Shown in pieces: positions 36,368 through 44,077 of a stretch of 64,000 nt of DNA. The notes beneath the pieces are model-generated. The model was not told the origin of the DNA. It ran no database searches and was given only the letters and a program-made list of their open reading frames with translations. Source of the stretch: Alcanivorax sp. S6407 (GTDB taxonomy: Bacteria > Pseudomonadota > Gammaproteobacteria > Pseudomonadales > Alcanivoracaceae); assembly GCF_023016115.1 (NCBI RefSeq), contig NZ_JALKBH010000001.1:496001-560000 (forward strand). Reading direction: 5' to 3'. Position 1 is the first letter of the stretch, and every line of letters starts with the position of its first letter. The position numbers and the translations under genes are program-made.

Positions 36368-37471
36368 TTACTCATAGAGCGGCCGTGACAACTCTGCCCA
36401 GTCTACTTCACCGTCGTCCACCAGATTCTCGAACTGAAGCAGACCCAATTCCTCGAAACGGGGCCGGACAGATTCGGTAAGCAAACCAATACGCTTCAGG
36501 TTTGGCATGATCCGGGTGAACAGCAGGTTACGGAACTGTCCCATGATGGCGGAGGACAACACCTGCTCCCGTGCCGCATCCACATCCCAGCCAAAATGCT
36601 CGAACACCTCGGTGCTGATAAGACGCTCGCGCATTACCACGCAAGCCTCGTAGGCAAAATGGGCTCTCTCCTCCAGCTCGTCTTGTGAGAGTGATTTCAC
36701 GAAGTCTTCCAGGTAATTCACGCCAAAGGTCACGTGCCTTGCCTCATCACGTATCACGAGATGCACCAGTTGCTTAAGCAAGGGATCTTTTGCTGTCATT
36801 TTCAGGGTGTTGAAGGCTGCCAGTGCCAGCCCCTCGATGATGATCTGCATGCCGATGAATTTAAGATCCCAGCGCGGGTCCGAAAGGATCTTGTCGAGCA
36901 GGGATTTCAGGTTCGGGTTGACCGGATAAACGATCCCCACTTTTTCTTGCAAGTAACGGGTAAAGGCCTCCACATGGCGGGCCTCATCAAACGTCTGGCT
37001 GGCAGCATACAGTTTTGCATCATAGGTAGGCGCACAACTGGCTAGCTGCGATGCCACCAGCAAGGCACCCTGCTCGCCGTGCATGAACTGGGCGAGCATC
37101 CAGGCCAGGTTGTGCCAGCCGAAACGTAGCTTTTCATCATCACTCAGAGATTCGAATGGCTCCCATCCGTTAAAGGGATTGAAAGACTCATCCATAGGAC
37201 TTTCACTGCGCGGGAAGCTCTGGCTCCAGTCAAGATCCAGGTCCGCGTTCCAGTTGAGTTCCTTGCCCAGGCGATACAACTTGCGGATCCGGCCGTCCGC
37301 GGAGGCATAGTCCCAGTTGTAATGCCCGGTAAGCGGTGTCTGAAAAATCTCCACCACATCCTCGACATGTTGCAGCGAAAGCTTGTCCTCAATGTCTTCG
37401 GCGCCAGGGCCATCCCAGTTCTCGTAGACACTGATGTGGGTAGGCGGGGTGTTCAGTCTGGTGATTTTCAT
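36368..37471 (-). CDS. Ferritin-like di-iron protein, function unknown
   Basis: 367 residues, mostly helical. Two di-iron-type pairs are visible: FMHGEQGALL with QTFDEARHVEAF, then IIIEGLALAAF with VIRDEARHVTFG. The E...DEARH / E...DEARH arrangement is that of ferritin-like oxygenases such as AurF-like and R2-like proteins, so an iron-dependent oxidation is likely. The substrate cannot be told. It is a single gene, framed on both sides by GCGTC/GACGC repeats, between the patatin and the thioesterases. Confidence 0.72.
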   Translation of the reverse strand: MKITRLNTPPTHISVYENWDGPGAEDIEDKLSLQHVEDVVEIFQTPLTGHYNWDYASADGRIRKLYRLGKELNWNADLDLDWSQSFPRSESPMDESFNPFNGWEPFESLSDDEKLRFGWHNLAWMLAQFMHGEQGALLVASQLASCAPTYDAKLYAASQTFDEARHVEAFTRYLQEKVGIVYPVNPNLKSLLDKILSDPRWDLKFIGMQIIIEGLALAAFNTLKMTAKDPLLKQLVHLVIRDEARHVTFGVNYLEDFVKSLSQDELEERAHFAYEACVVMRERLISTEVFEHFGWDVDAAREQVLSSAIMGQFRNLLFTRIMPNLKRIGLLTESVRPRFEELGLLQFENLVDDGEVDWAELSRPLYE

Positions 37472-37584
37472 GCAGACACCTGCTCGCGTTGTTATGGGTA
37501 TCTCTCCACGCTAACGCTGACACAGGATCTGGGGAATGGGTTTGGGTGACATTCGGTCGGATTGATGGCGCGAAAGCACAATGG

Positions 37585-37672
37585 GACGCCGGATGCTCGA
37601 GGCTGGACGCCTGACGCCGAAACAGCACCATGAAACGATGGCGTCAGGCGTCAGGCGCCGTGCATCAGGCGT
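37585..37672. repeat. GACGCC / GGCGTC repeat cluster
   Basis: Contains CTGGACGCCTGACGCCG followed 30 bases later by GGCGTCAGGCGTCAGGCGCC, i.e. facing copies of the 36318 motif. The right end covers the last codons and stop of the thioesterase that ends at 37665. Confidence 0.65.
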
Positions 37673-38114
37673 TATCTTCTGAAAGCAGGAAATGGGCACG
37701 GGCGATGGTGATGGGTTCCTGGCGGTTCTTTTGCCAGGCGCTGATATGGACATTGGCGATACGGCGCCCAAGGCGGGTGACGCTGCATTCCGCGTAGGTC
37801 TCGCGGAAGTGACCGGCACGCAGATAATCGATGGTGAAATCGATGGTCTTCGGCACCCTCGGCTCGCCCATCTGTAGCAGGATGAAGATAATTGCCGCCT
37901 GCTCCATGAAACCGGCAACGGCGCCGCCATGCAGGGCTGGCAGGGTCGGGTTACCAATCACGTTGTCATTCTTGGGCAGCACAAAGGTCAATTCATCGCC
38001 CTGCGCCACTACCTTGATGCCAAGAAAACGGGCATAGGGTACCCGATCCACCAGCTCCTGGTAGTCGGTCTCGCCACTTCGGCATTCTTCGATCAGGGTT
38101 TTCAGCGCTTTCAT
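37665..38114 (-). CDS. PaaI-type hot-dog thioesterase
   Basis: 149 residues with the hot-dog signature LPALHGGAVAGFMEQAAI, in which the HGG turn and following acidic residue form the thioesterase site, plus KTIDFTIDYLRAG. Likely hydrolyses acyl-CoA. Its ATG overlaps the stop of the next thioesterase as ATGA, so the two similar genes form one unit and may act together. The C-terminus ends inside a repeat. Confidence 0.85.
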   Translation of the reverse strand: MKALKTLIEECRSGETDYQELVDRVPYARFLGIKVVAQGDELTFVLPKNDNVIGNPTLPALHGGAVAGFMEQAAIIFILLQMGEPRVPKTIDFTIDYLRAGHFRETYAECSVTRLGRRIANVHISAWQKNRQEPITIARAHFLLSEDNA

Positions 38115-38581
38115 TGGCCCACCACCTTGCCGGCTTTATCAATCTTCAATCGCGTATACGTCGCCAGACCTGTGGCAATCGGCTCCTCCTCATTGCCCTC
38201 TTCCCAGCTGGTCAGTTTCACGAACGCCACATGGTTAGTCAGCCGGTAACAGCTGGCTTCACAAATCACCGAGGCGCCCTTTGCCGGACCGCGCAGATGA
38301 TCGAGGCGAAAGTCGATGGTTGGCGTGATTTCAAAGTTGGGAAAGGTGCGGCAGGTCACGGCCATACCGCCAGCCTGGTCCATCATGGCGAAGATCGCGC
38401 CACCATGCATCATGCCGTTTTCCGGGTTGCCGACCAGATCTTCGCGCCAGGGCAACACCGTGCGAACAGAGAACTCTTCTGCACTGAGCACCTGCATGCC
38501 CAACACCTTGGAATGGCGCACGGAATCCAGAAAGCGGTTGCAGATATCCAGACGGGTAAACGGGGGGGAGCTGTCTGTCAC
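38111..38581 (-). CDS. PaaI-type hot-dog thioesterase (second copy)
   Basis: About 156 residues with GNPENGMMHGGAIFAMMDQAGG and PTIDFRLDHLRGPAKG read as hot-dog landmarks (each shorter block is conserved in PaaI/YbgC-like enzymes). Its relation to the downstream neighbour suggests an old duplication. The frame extends to 38674, but AAAGGAGG at 38593-38600 places the start at a GTG at 38581, eleven bases later. Upstream and divergent is the PhaC-like gene. Confidence 0.83.
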   Translation of the reverse strand: MTDSSPPFTRLDICNRFLDSVRHSKVLGMQVLSAEEFSVRTVLPWREDLVGNPENGMMHGGAIFAMMDQAGGMAVTCRTFPNFEITPTIDFRLDHLRGPAKGASVICEASCYRLTNHVAFVKLTSWEEGNEEEPIATGLATYTRLKIDKAGKVVGQ

Positions 38582-38790
38582 GGCGGCCAATGCCTCCTTT
38601 AGGGTAAACACGCTAAATTTGATGGTGAAGGTCAGCCGATGCCCACAGGCTACAGTTACCGTGCCGCGCTTCACGATGCGTAATTATACCGGCATCGAAG
38701 TGACATTGGCCGGCTGACCGTTACTTTTTTACCGTGGAAACTCGCTGGTCATGGCCTACTCTGGCCACACAGGCAACCGGGAGAAACGAG

Positions 38791-39915
38791 TTGGCAACCC
38801 AATCCAGATTGCAGACCGGCCTTCGGGCTGTAGGGCATATTGTAGAGCGTCGCCGTCACCCGCAGCGCTTTATCCAGGTGGACAAGGCCCCCTGGGACGA
38901 AATTTATCGCGACGGCATCATGGCCGTACGCCGTTACAGCCTGCCACCTGGTGACACCATCCCACTGAATGACGAGACCATGCCCGTCTCGCGGGAAAAA
39001 CATCGCACACCTCTGCTACTAATTCCCGCATTGGGAATTCACTGCTGGACCTATGACCTGATGCCCAACCGCTCCATGGCCCTGTACCTCATGGCCCGCG
39101 GTTACGATGTTTACCTGGTGGACTGGGGTAAACCCTCCCAGGCCGATCGCAGCCTGGGATTGGACACCTATGTGAATCGTTGGCTACCAGAAGCTGTGGA
39201 GGCCGTCAGGGAGCACGCAGGATCCGAGCAGGTCAACCTGATGGGGTACTGCATGGGCGGACTGTTGTGTCTGATGTATCTGGGCGGACACCCTGATGCC
39301 CCGGTGGGCAATCTGATCACCATTGCCAGTCCGGTGAATTTCCACAAGAGTGGCCCCTTTGGCAAAGTCGCCGGCCTGGCGTCCATTCCAGCCATGAAAG
39401 TTCATGACTGGTTCAAGGTGCGCCTCACCCCGCTTGATGACAAGCTGTTCCACATACCCGCCAATCTGCTCACCCTTGGCTTCAAAATGACTAACCCGCC
39501 AGGAGTGGTGCAGGCCTATATGGATCTGATCCGTAATCTGGCCGACCGGGAATACGTGACCGGCTATATGACCATGGGACAATGGTTTAACGATATGGTC
39601 GACTACCCCGGTGCTGTGGTTCGTGAAGTGATTGAGAAGATGATCTTCGCCAACAGCCTGGCGCGCGGGAGAATTCGAATTGGTGGACGCGAGGTGGACT
39701 TCTCTTCCATCAAGCAAGACCTGCTTGCCTTTGCCGGCACCACTGACAACATCGTCAGCCTGCGTGCAGCACGGGACATCATGACACTGGTTGGCAGCCA
39801 GAACAAACGCTTCGAAGAAGTGCCCGGCGGCCATGCCGGCGTGTTCTCGGGTTCCAAAGCCCCCGAGCATGCCTGGCGAATCAGTGCAGACTGGCTGTCG
39901 ACGCGGTCGGATTAA
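38791..39915 (+). CDS. PHA-synthase-like alpha/beta hydrolase
   Basis: About 374 residues. The lipase-box is GYCMGG with Cys in place of Ser (near residue 154), the hallmark of PhaC polyhydroxyalkanoate synthases. The Asp is in GTTDNIVS and the His in GGHAGVFSG. Length and the short N-terminus resemble class III PhaC. No phaE, phasin or phaAB gene is present, so polymer synthesis is likely but not certain. A TTG at 38791 has GGAGA at good distance; a GTG at 38734 is the longer alternative. Confidence 0.8.
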   Translation: MATQSRLQTGLRAVGHIVERRRHPQRFIQVDKAPWDEIYRDGIMAVRRYSLPPGDTIPLNDETMPVSREKHRTPLLLIPALGIHCWTYDLMPNRSMALYLMARGYDVYLVDWGKPSQADRSLGLDTYVNRWLPEAVEAVREHAGSEQVNLMGYCMGGLLCLMYLGGHPDAPVGNLITIASPVNFHKSGPFGKVAGLASIPAMKVHDWFKVRLTPLDDKLFHIPANLLTLGFKMTNPPGVVQAYMDLIRNLADREYVTGYMTMGQWFNDMVDYPGAVVREVIEKMIFANSLARGRIRIGGREVDFSSIKQDLLAFAGTTDNIVSLRAARDIMTLVGSQNKRFEEVPGGHAGVFSGSKAPEHAWRISADWLSTRSD

Positions 39916-39976
39916 CGTATCTCAAGCCAGTCAGATGATCGCTGTGTTCAAAACAGCGCCTTGCCTCACCCCAACT

Positions 39977-40064
39977 CGTAGAGCGGAAATTGGCGATGGC
40001 CAATCTCCGTCATCGGCACCAACAAAAAAGGCGGAGATCGGCTCGCGCCGATTTCCGCCCTACG
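39977..40064. repeat. 87/88-bp hairpin repeat, copy 1
   Basis: Outer arms CGTAGAGCGGAAATTGGCG and CGCCGATTTCCGCCCTACG enclose inner arms CCAATCTCCGTC and GGCGGAGATCGG. Copies 2 and 3 are at 45582 and 50441. This and the next repeat fill the 250-base gap before the minus-strand paralogue pair. Confidence 0.88.
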
Positions 40065-40081
40065 GTGTTGAGGCTTGCCGT

Positions 40082-40160
40082 CTGTAGGAATGGTCGGTTG
40101 CTATGCCCTCCGGGTGCTACCACGAAGTGCCCTACGCGGTGGCATCTCCGCTCCTGCAGG
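40082..40160. repeat. GTAGGAG-type REP following the hairpin repeat
   Basis: CTGTAGGAATGGTCGGTTGC and CCGGGTGCTACCACGAAG match the 45709 copy (CTGTAGGAGTGGTGGTTTGC, CCGGGTGCGACCACGAAA) closely. Confidence 0.7.
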
Positions 40161-40165
40161 AACCT

Positions 40166-40927
40166 CTACTGGCCTGTAACCAGCTGCTCTACCCGCTCGG
40201 CCACCTGGGTCGCATAACGATAAAACAGGTATGGCACCTTGTTGCTTTCCGCATCACTCATCTTTGGTACCGAACCACGGACAAAAGCCCAGCGCTGGCT
40301 GATAAAGTTGAGCGCATCGCTGGCTTGCGGATCACTTTGGTATTGCTGCTTGAGGGAAGCCAGTGCGTCATCAATCTGTTTAGCTTCGATGGCGAAATCC
40401 ATCGGCTCCAGCCCGGTTCCAGTGGGCAGGCCCGCTGACGGGAACGCCGCAAGCGCAACGTATTCACTGGCTACCCGCTGCATGGCGACAGAAAGGTCGG
40501 CAATATTCAGGTAATCAGAATCACCGTTCTGGGCTTTTTCCGCCTGCTCGACAACAGCCAGAGTAGTCGTGTTCATCTCGCTCATGGCGGCATAATCAGC
40601 GTAGCCAAGTGATGCCAGGGGGTTATCCAGGGCTCTCACCGAAAGGGTTTTCCAGGCATCGGCCAGGGCCGCGGCGGCCTGTTCTCTGGCTGGCTCGGCA
40701 TCGAGCTTGAGTGTTTCAGTATCCTGCTTGCCTTCTTCCAGCAGCACGCGTAGCGCTTCCCGGTCTTCCGGGTTGTCTCCACGAATGGCCAACAGATGGA
40801 AACCCATCCTGGCTCGCCAGGCATTCGCTTCCACTACCGCCAGATCCGTGGCCTTGATTGCGGCATGCGCACTGGATACCAACATCAGCATTCCCAGACC
40901 CGCCGTCATCCATAACGTCTTTTTCAC
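40166..40927 (-). CDS. Secreted protein of unknown function (paralogue A)
   Basis: About 253 residues with a signal peptide (AGLGMLMLVSSAHA). The mature part is helical. It shares a line-by-line pattern with the neighbour ending at 41006: WRARMGFHLLAI, AMQRVASEYVALAAFPSAGL, and a C-terminal WAFVRGSVPK...VPYLFYRYATQVAERV. This suggests a periplasmic helical domain, perhaps like the sensory part of PilJ-type receptors, though I see no real match. AGGGGAA lies eight bases before GTG 40927. Confidence 0.65.
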   Translation of the reverse strand: MKKTLWMTAGLGMLMLVSSAHAAIKATDLAVVEANAWRARMGFHLLAIRGDNPEDREALRVLLEEGKQDTETLKLDAEPAREQAAAALADAWKTLSVRALDNPLASLGYADYAAMSEMNTTTLAVVEQAEKAQNGDSDYLNIADLSVAMQRVASEYVALAAFPSAGLPTGTGLEPMDFAIEAKQIDDALASLKQQYQSDPQASDALNFISQRWAFVRGSVPKMSDAESNKVPYLFYRYATQVAERVEQLVTGQ

Positions 40928-40950
40928 CCGATTCCCCTGTTTTGTATCGC

Positions 40951-40979
40951 TAATAAAAAACCCCCGCCTTGGCGGGGGC
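40951..40979 (-). terminator. Terminator between the two paralogues
   Basis: Perfect stem CCCCCGCC / GGCGGGGG with a 2-base TT turn; in the minus direction it ends in a run of T. It separates the upstream paralogue (ends 41006) from the downstream one (starts 40927). Confidence 0.88.
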
Positions 40980-41005
40980 ATCGACATTGGCTTGTTAAGT
41001 AAAGG

Positions 41006-41800
41006 TTATTCCACTGGTCCGAAGGTGGGCATTTCCACTTCAGTGGAGGCTAGATTGATGGACTGATCCAGGGTATCCACCATCTGCTTGGTGTAGCGGT
41101 ACACCAGGAACGGCACCGCATTTTCATAAAACTTCACCATGGACTCACGAATAAAGGTCCACTTGAGGCCCACCTGGTTAAGCGCGCGACTCATGGCCTC
41201 ATCACCGGCATGGTTCTTTTTTGCTTTATCCAGCATGGTTTCAAATCGCGGAACAGCGTCCTTGAACTCGATGCGCCCCTCATCTGTCCCGGCGGCCATC
41301 CCGCCACTGGGATCCGCGGACAGGTTCAAATACTCCGAGGTCATGCGCTGCAAGTAGGCAGACAGCTCGAGAACATCATCATACTTACCGTCAACGCCAC
41401 CCTTGAAGGCCTCTATCTTTTCCAGCATCACGACAGGAAGCAAATTGACGTCCTGGGTAGTGTAGGTGTCGGTATAGCCTTGCTCGGCAACGGTGTTGGA
41501 ACTGGCCGCATCCTGGAATCGCTTCCACTCGTTGTTGAGTGCAGAAACAAGCTGGCGCTCTTCATTGCCTTCAGCGTTGGAATCCAGCTTGGATAGCGCA
41601 CTGCGTGCCTTGCTGATGGAACGATCCAGATCTGCGGCGTACCGCTCACCGCCGGTCATGATGGTCAACATGTGAAAATCAGAACGGACCCGCCACAGTC
41701 CCAGCTCAAACTCTTCCAGATCGGCATTGGTAATGGCAGCCATGCCGTTCAGTGGCAAGATGGCTAGTGCAACGAGGCACCCCAGCAGACGCATTGCCAT
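41006..41800 (-). CDS. Secreted protein of unknown function (paralogue B)
   Basis: About 264 residues with a signal peptide (RLLGCLVALAILPLNGMAA). Clearly related to the next gene: WRVRSDFHMLTI, YLQRMTSEYLNLSADPSGGM, WTFIRESMVKF and VPFLVYRYTKQMVDTL align with its counterparts. No known family was recognised. GGGAG precedes ATG 41800 by six bases. A terminator follows it, so the tandem pair is not simply one operon. Confidence 0.65.
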   Translation of the reverse strand: MAMRLLGCLVALAILPLNGMAAITNADLEEFELGLWRVRSDFHMLTIMTGGERYAADLDRSISKARSALSKLDSNAEGNEERQLVSALNNEWKRFQDAASSNTVAEQGYTDTYTTQDVNLLPVVMLEKIEAFKGGVDGKYDDVLELSAYLQRMTSEYLNLSADPSGGMAAGTDEGRIEFKDAVPRFETMLDKAKKNHAGDEAMSRALNQVGLKWTFIRESMVKFYENAVPFLVYRYTKQMVDTLDQSINLASTEVEMPTFGPVE

Positions 41801-41939
41801 CAGCTTCTCCCTTTTCCGTAGTATTGTTCTTTCATTTATTGTTAGTGGTTGCCGTACTTTCCACCGGCGGTGTTTATCAGTAAACACTATCACAAAAAAT
41901 GCCGAAATGAGGAATACGGCACAGCAATGAATTTGATGC

Positions 41940-42515
41940 CTAATTCCAAGGGGTTGCAGCCGGCTGAACCTGAATTACCTTCAGATACTCGGCCAGCTGT
42001 TCTGGCGCTTGCCAGGCCATGATCAGCATCGTGCCGCTCAGCACCAGCCCCAGCACATTCAACAGCCAATAAAGGCCGCCAGCCAGCATGACCAGTGGCC
42101 CGGGAGGCGGATTGGGGGTGCCATAACGGTTAACGGTATTGCTCCCCGCGGCGATAAACAGGTAAAGCATCAGCCCCAGGTTGGCCACCGGCAGCAGGCC
42201 GAGTAGCGCCCACCAGCCACTGTTGCCGACATCATGCAGCCGACGAACCATTAATCCAGTCAGATAAATGGCAAGCATAATAATGAATATCAGGCTGATT
42301 CCCTGCCCCACAATGCCGGGGATCATCTGCTGTGAGAACAGCATGGTAAGGGCAACCAACAGCCCGGCTATCAGCGAGGCACACAGCTGATAACAGGCAA
42401 ACCGCAGCCGCCCCAGCCGTTGCGTAAGGCTCAGGGCGGAAAGCGGCTCATAAACAATGGTGCCTTTGCCCTGATACCCGGGCCTCAAAGGCGGCTCGTA
42501 GAGCTCACTATTCAT
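41940..42515 (-). CDS. DUF805 inner-membrane protein
   Basis: About 191 residues with four to five membrane segments and the DUF805 features RLGRLRFACYQL near the start and MVRRLHDVGNSGWWAL in the loop. Role unknown. ATG at 42515 with GGGAGG nine bases upstream; it overlaps the end of the DUF1232 gene by eight bases, so parA, DUF1232 and DUF805 read as one unit. Confidence 0.82.
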   Translation of the reverse strand: MNSELYEPPLRPGYQGKGTIVYEPLSALSLTQRLGRLRFACYQLCASLIAGLLVALTMLFSQQMIPGIVGQGISLIFIIMLAIYLTGLMVRRLHDVGNSGWWALLGLLPVANLGLMLYLFIAAGSNTVNRYGTPNPPPGPLVMLAGGLYWLLNVLGLVLSGTMLIMAWQAPEQLAEYLKVIQVQPAATPWN

Positions 42516-42828
42516 CAGCAGCCGCCTCCCTGTTCGCCAACCAGTCTTCGTACTGGCTGATATCCCTGCGGCATTGTTGCCAGACAGTAGCCAGTACGCC
42601 GAGATCATCGAGCAGGCCCAGCGCCAGGATTGGATCCGGTATGGCATCGAGGGGCATCATGAAATAGACCAGAGCGCCGGCTATGGACAGCAATGTTGAG
42701 CGAGGCAGATCCGGGTAACGGCCAGTGGCCCAGTCATAAAGCATGCGGGCAAGCAGTTTGAACTGCTTGCCCCCCTCACCCAGCCGTGCAGAGAGTTTGT
42801 CACTTCGCTGGCCAGCAAGATTCGCCAA
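42508..42828 (-). CDS. DUF1232 (YkvA-like) membrane protein
   Basis: At least 106 residues with the DUF1232 core ALVYFMMPLDAIPDPILALGLLDDLGVLA. Function unknown. The coordinates give the TTG at 42828, which has no good ribosome-binding site. The frame stays open for 24 more codons to an ATT at 42900 that follows AGGAG by seven bases and overlaps the parA stop; relatives have such extra N-terminal residues (RQSLNRAGRILKSA), so the true start may be this ATT. Confidence 0.8.
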   Translation of the reverse strand: MANLAGQRSDKLSARLGEGGKQFKLLARMLYDWATGRYPDLPRSTLLSIAGALVYFMMPLDAIPDPILALGLLDDLGVLATVWQQCRRDISQYEDWLANREAAADE

Positions 42829-42895
42829 CCAGCGGGTAGCAGACGCGGATTTGAGGATCCGCCCTGCCCTGTTGAGTGACTGGCGCCGGAAAGGA

Positions 42896-43675
42896 TTAAT
42901 CTGTCAGCTCCTGAAACAGAGCCCGATATTCGTCGGTGAGCTTGTGCTTGGGCTGCAGGTTCACCAGCGGGGTGGCTCGCTCGTGGGACTCGCGCATCAC
43001 CACACTGGAGGAGAGCTTGCTTTCGAGAATCGGCAGGCCTTCTTCCTGAAGGGAGGCAACAAGCTCCTGGGGAAGACGGGCACGAGGCTGGAACTGGTTG
43101 ACGATAATGCCTTCCACTTTCAGCTCATCATTGTGATCTTCCCGGGCTTCCTGGATGTTCTCCAGTAGCGTGTATAACGCCTTGCGGGAAAATGCATCGC
43201 AATCAAACGGGATCAGCACCCGGTCCACTGCAATCAGCGCAGACAGGGTGTAGAAGTTATAAGCCGGCGGCGTATCCACAAAGATGGTATCGAAATCACG
43301 GGCCAGGGTTTTCAACAGTCCACGCAGCTTGTAGATCTTGTGCTTGGACTCGAGCATGTGCTCGATTTCACCCAGCTCGCCATCGGAGGGCAGCACATAA
43401 AGGTTTTCGAAGGGCGTCGCGTGGACGTATTCGCGCGGCTCCTTTTCCTTGAGCCGGAATGACAAGGTCTGCGCAAAGAAAGTGCCGATATTGGGCTTGG
43501 GCCCTTCACCATGACTATAGGCATCCATTCCCAACAGGTACTGACTGGCGTTGCACTGCGGATCCAGGTCCACCACCAGGGTCCGGTTGCCTTCAGCTGC
43601 GCTGATGGCCGCCAGATTGACGGTGATACTGGATTTGCCCACGCCCCCTTTCTGGTTAAACACCACACGACGCAT
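42896..43675 (-). CDS. Orphan ParA-family ATPase
   Basis: 259 residues. Deviant Walker A FNQKGGVGKSSITVNLA with the signature second Lys, Walker A' LVVDLDPQCNAS and Walker B TIFVDTPPAYNF are all present. ParA/Soj proteins move DNA or protein clusters over the nucleoid using ATP. No parB or centromere repeat is seen nearby, so this is an orphan that may place a protein cargo. It heads a unit with DUF1232 and DUF805. Confidence 0.88.
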   Translation of the reverse strand: MRRVVFNQKGGVGKSSITVNLAAISAAEGNRTLVVDLDPQCNASQYLLGMDAYSHGEGPKPNIGTFFAQTLSFRLKEKEPREYVHATPFENLYVLPSDGELGEIEHMLESKHKIYKLRGLLKTLARDFDTIFVDTPPAYNFYTLSALIAVDRVLIPFDCDAFSRKALYTLLENIQEAREDHNDELKVEGIIVNQFQPRARLPQELVASLQEEGLPILESKLSSSVVMRESHERATPLVNLQPKHKLTDEYRALFQELTD

Positions 43676-44077
43676 TCCTTGTTCTCCTTAAACAGCTCGG
43701 ATGATGGCCTGGATCCGGCCGCAACAGACCGCAGGCACATGCTGTCCCCCGGACAGCAAATAGATGCTGAATCATACACAGCTCCCCAGCCAACTCACAG
43801 TGCCCGCGATTACCTCAGTTACTCACAGAACCTGTGGATAACCCGCTTGATAACCTATTGAAGAGTCGCCAAAGGCCGGTAAGGACTGACGCCGGGCAAA
43901 ACTGTTCAAAAATCGTTCCACTGCTGCCGATTTTTTGGTCACCCCCCGTTCACGAGAATCATATCAGGCCGTTTTGGCATCAGAAGTAAACACGGCAGCA
44001 AATTTCATCTCAATACTATTGCCTGAACCAGGAATACAGCGCTAAAAGTAAACGCAGTGTTAACCCGGAGAATAACA
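43676..44077. promoter_or_regulatory. 402-base divergent intergenic region with a DnaA-box-like site
   Basis: Between parA and the P450 gene. TGTGGATAA at 43833-43841 is a perfect match to the DnaA-box consensus on the minus strand, and a two-mismatch site TTACTCACA lies at 43820-43828. The rest shows no ORF or repeat; CCGGAG just before 44078 is the P450 ribosome-binding site. Promoters for both genes must be here but cannot be placed. Confidence 0.4.
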
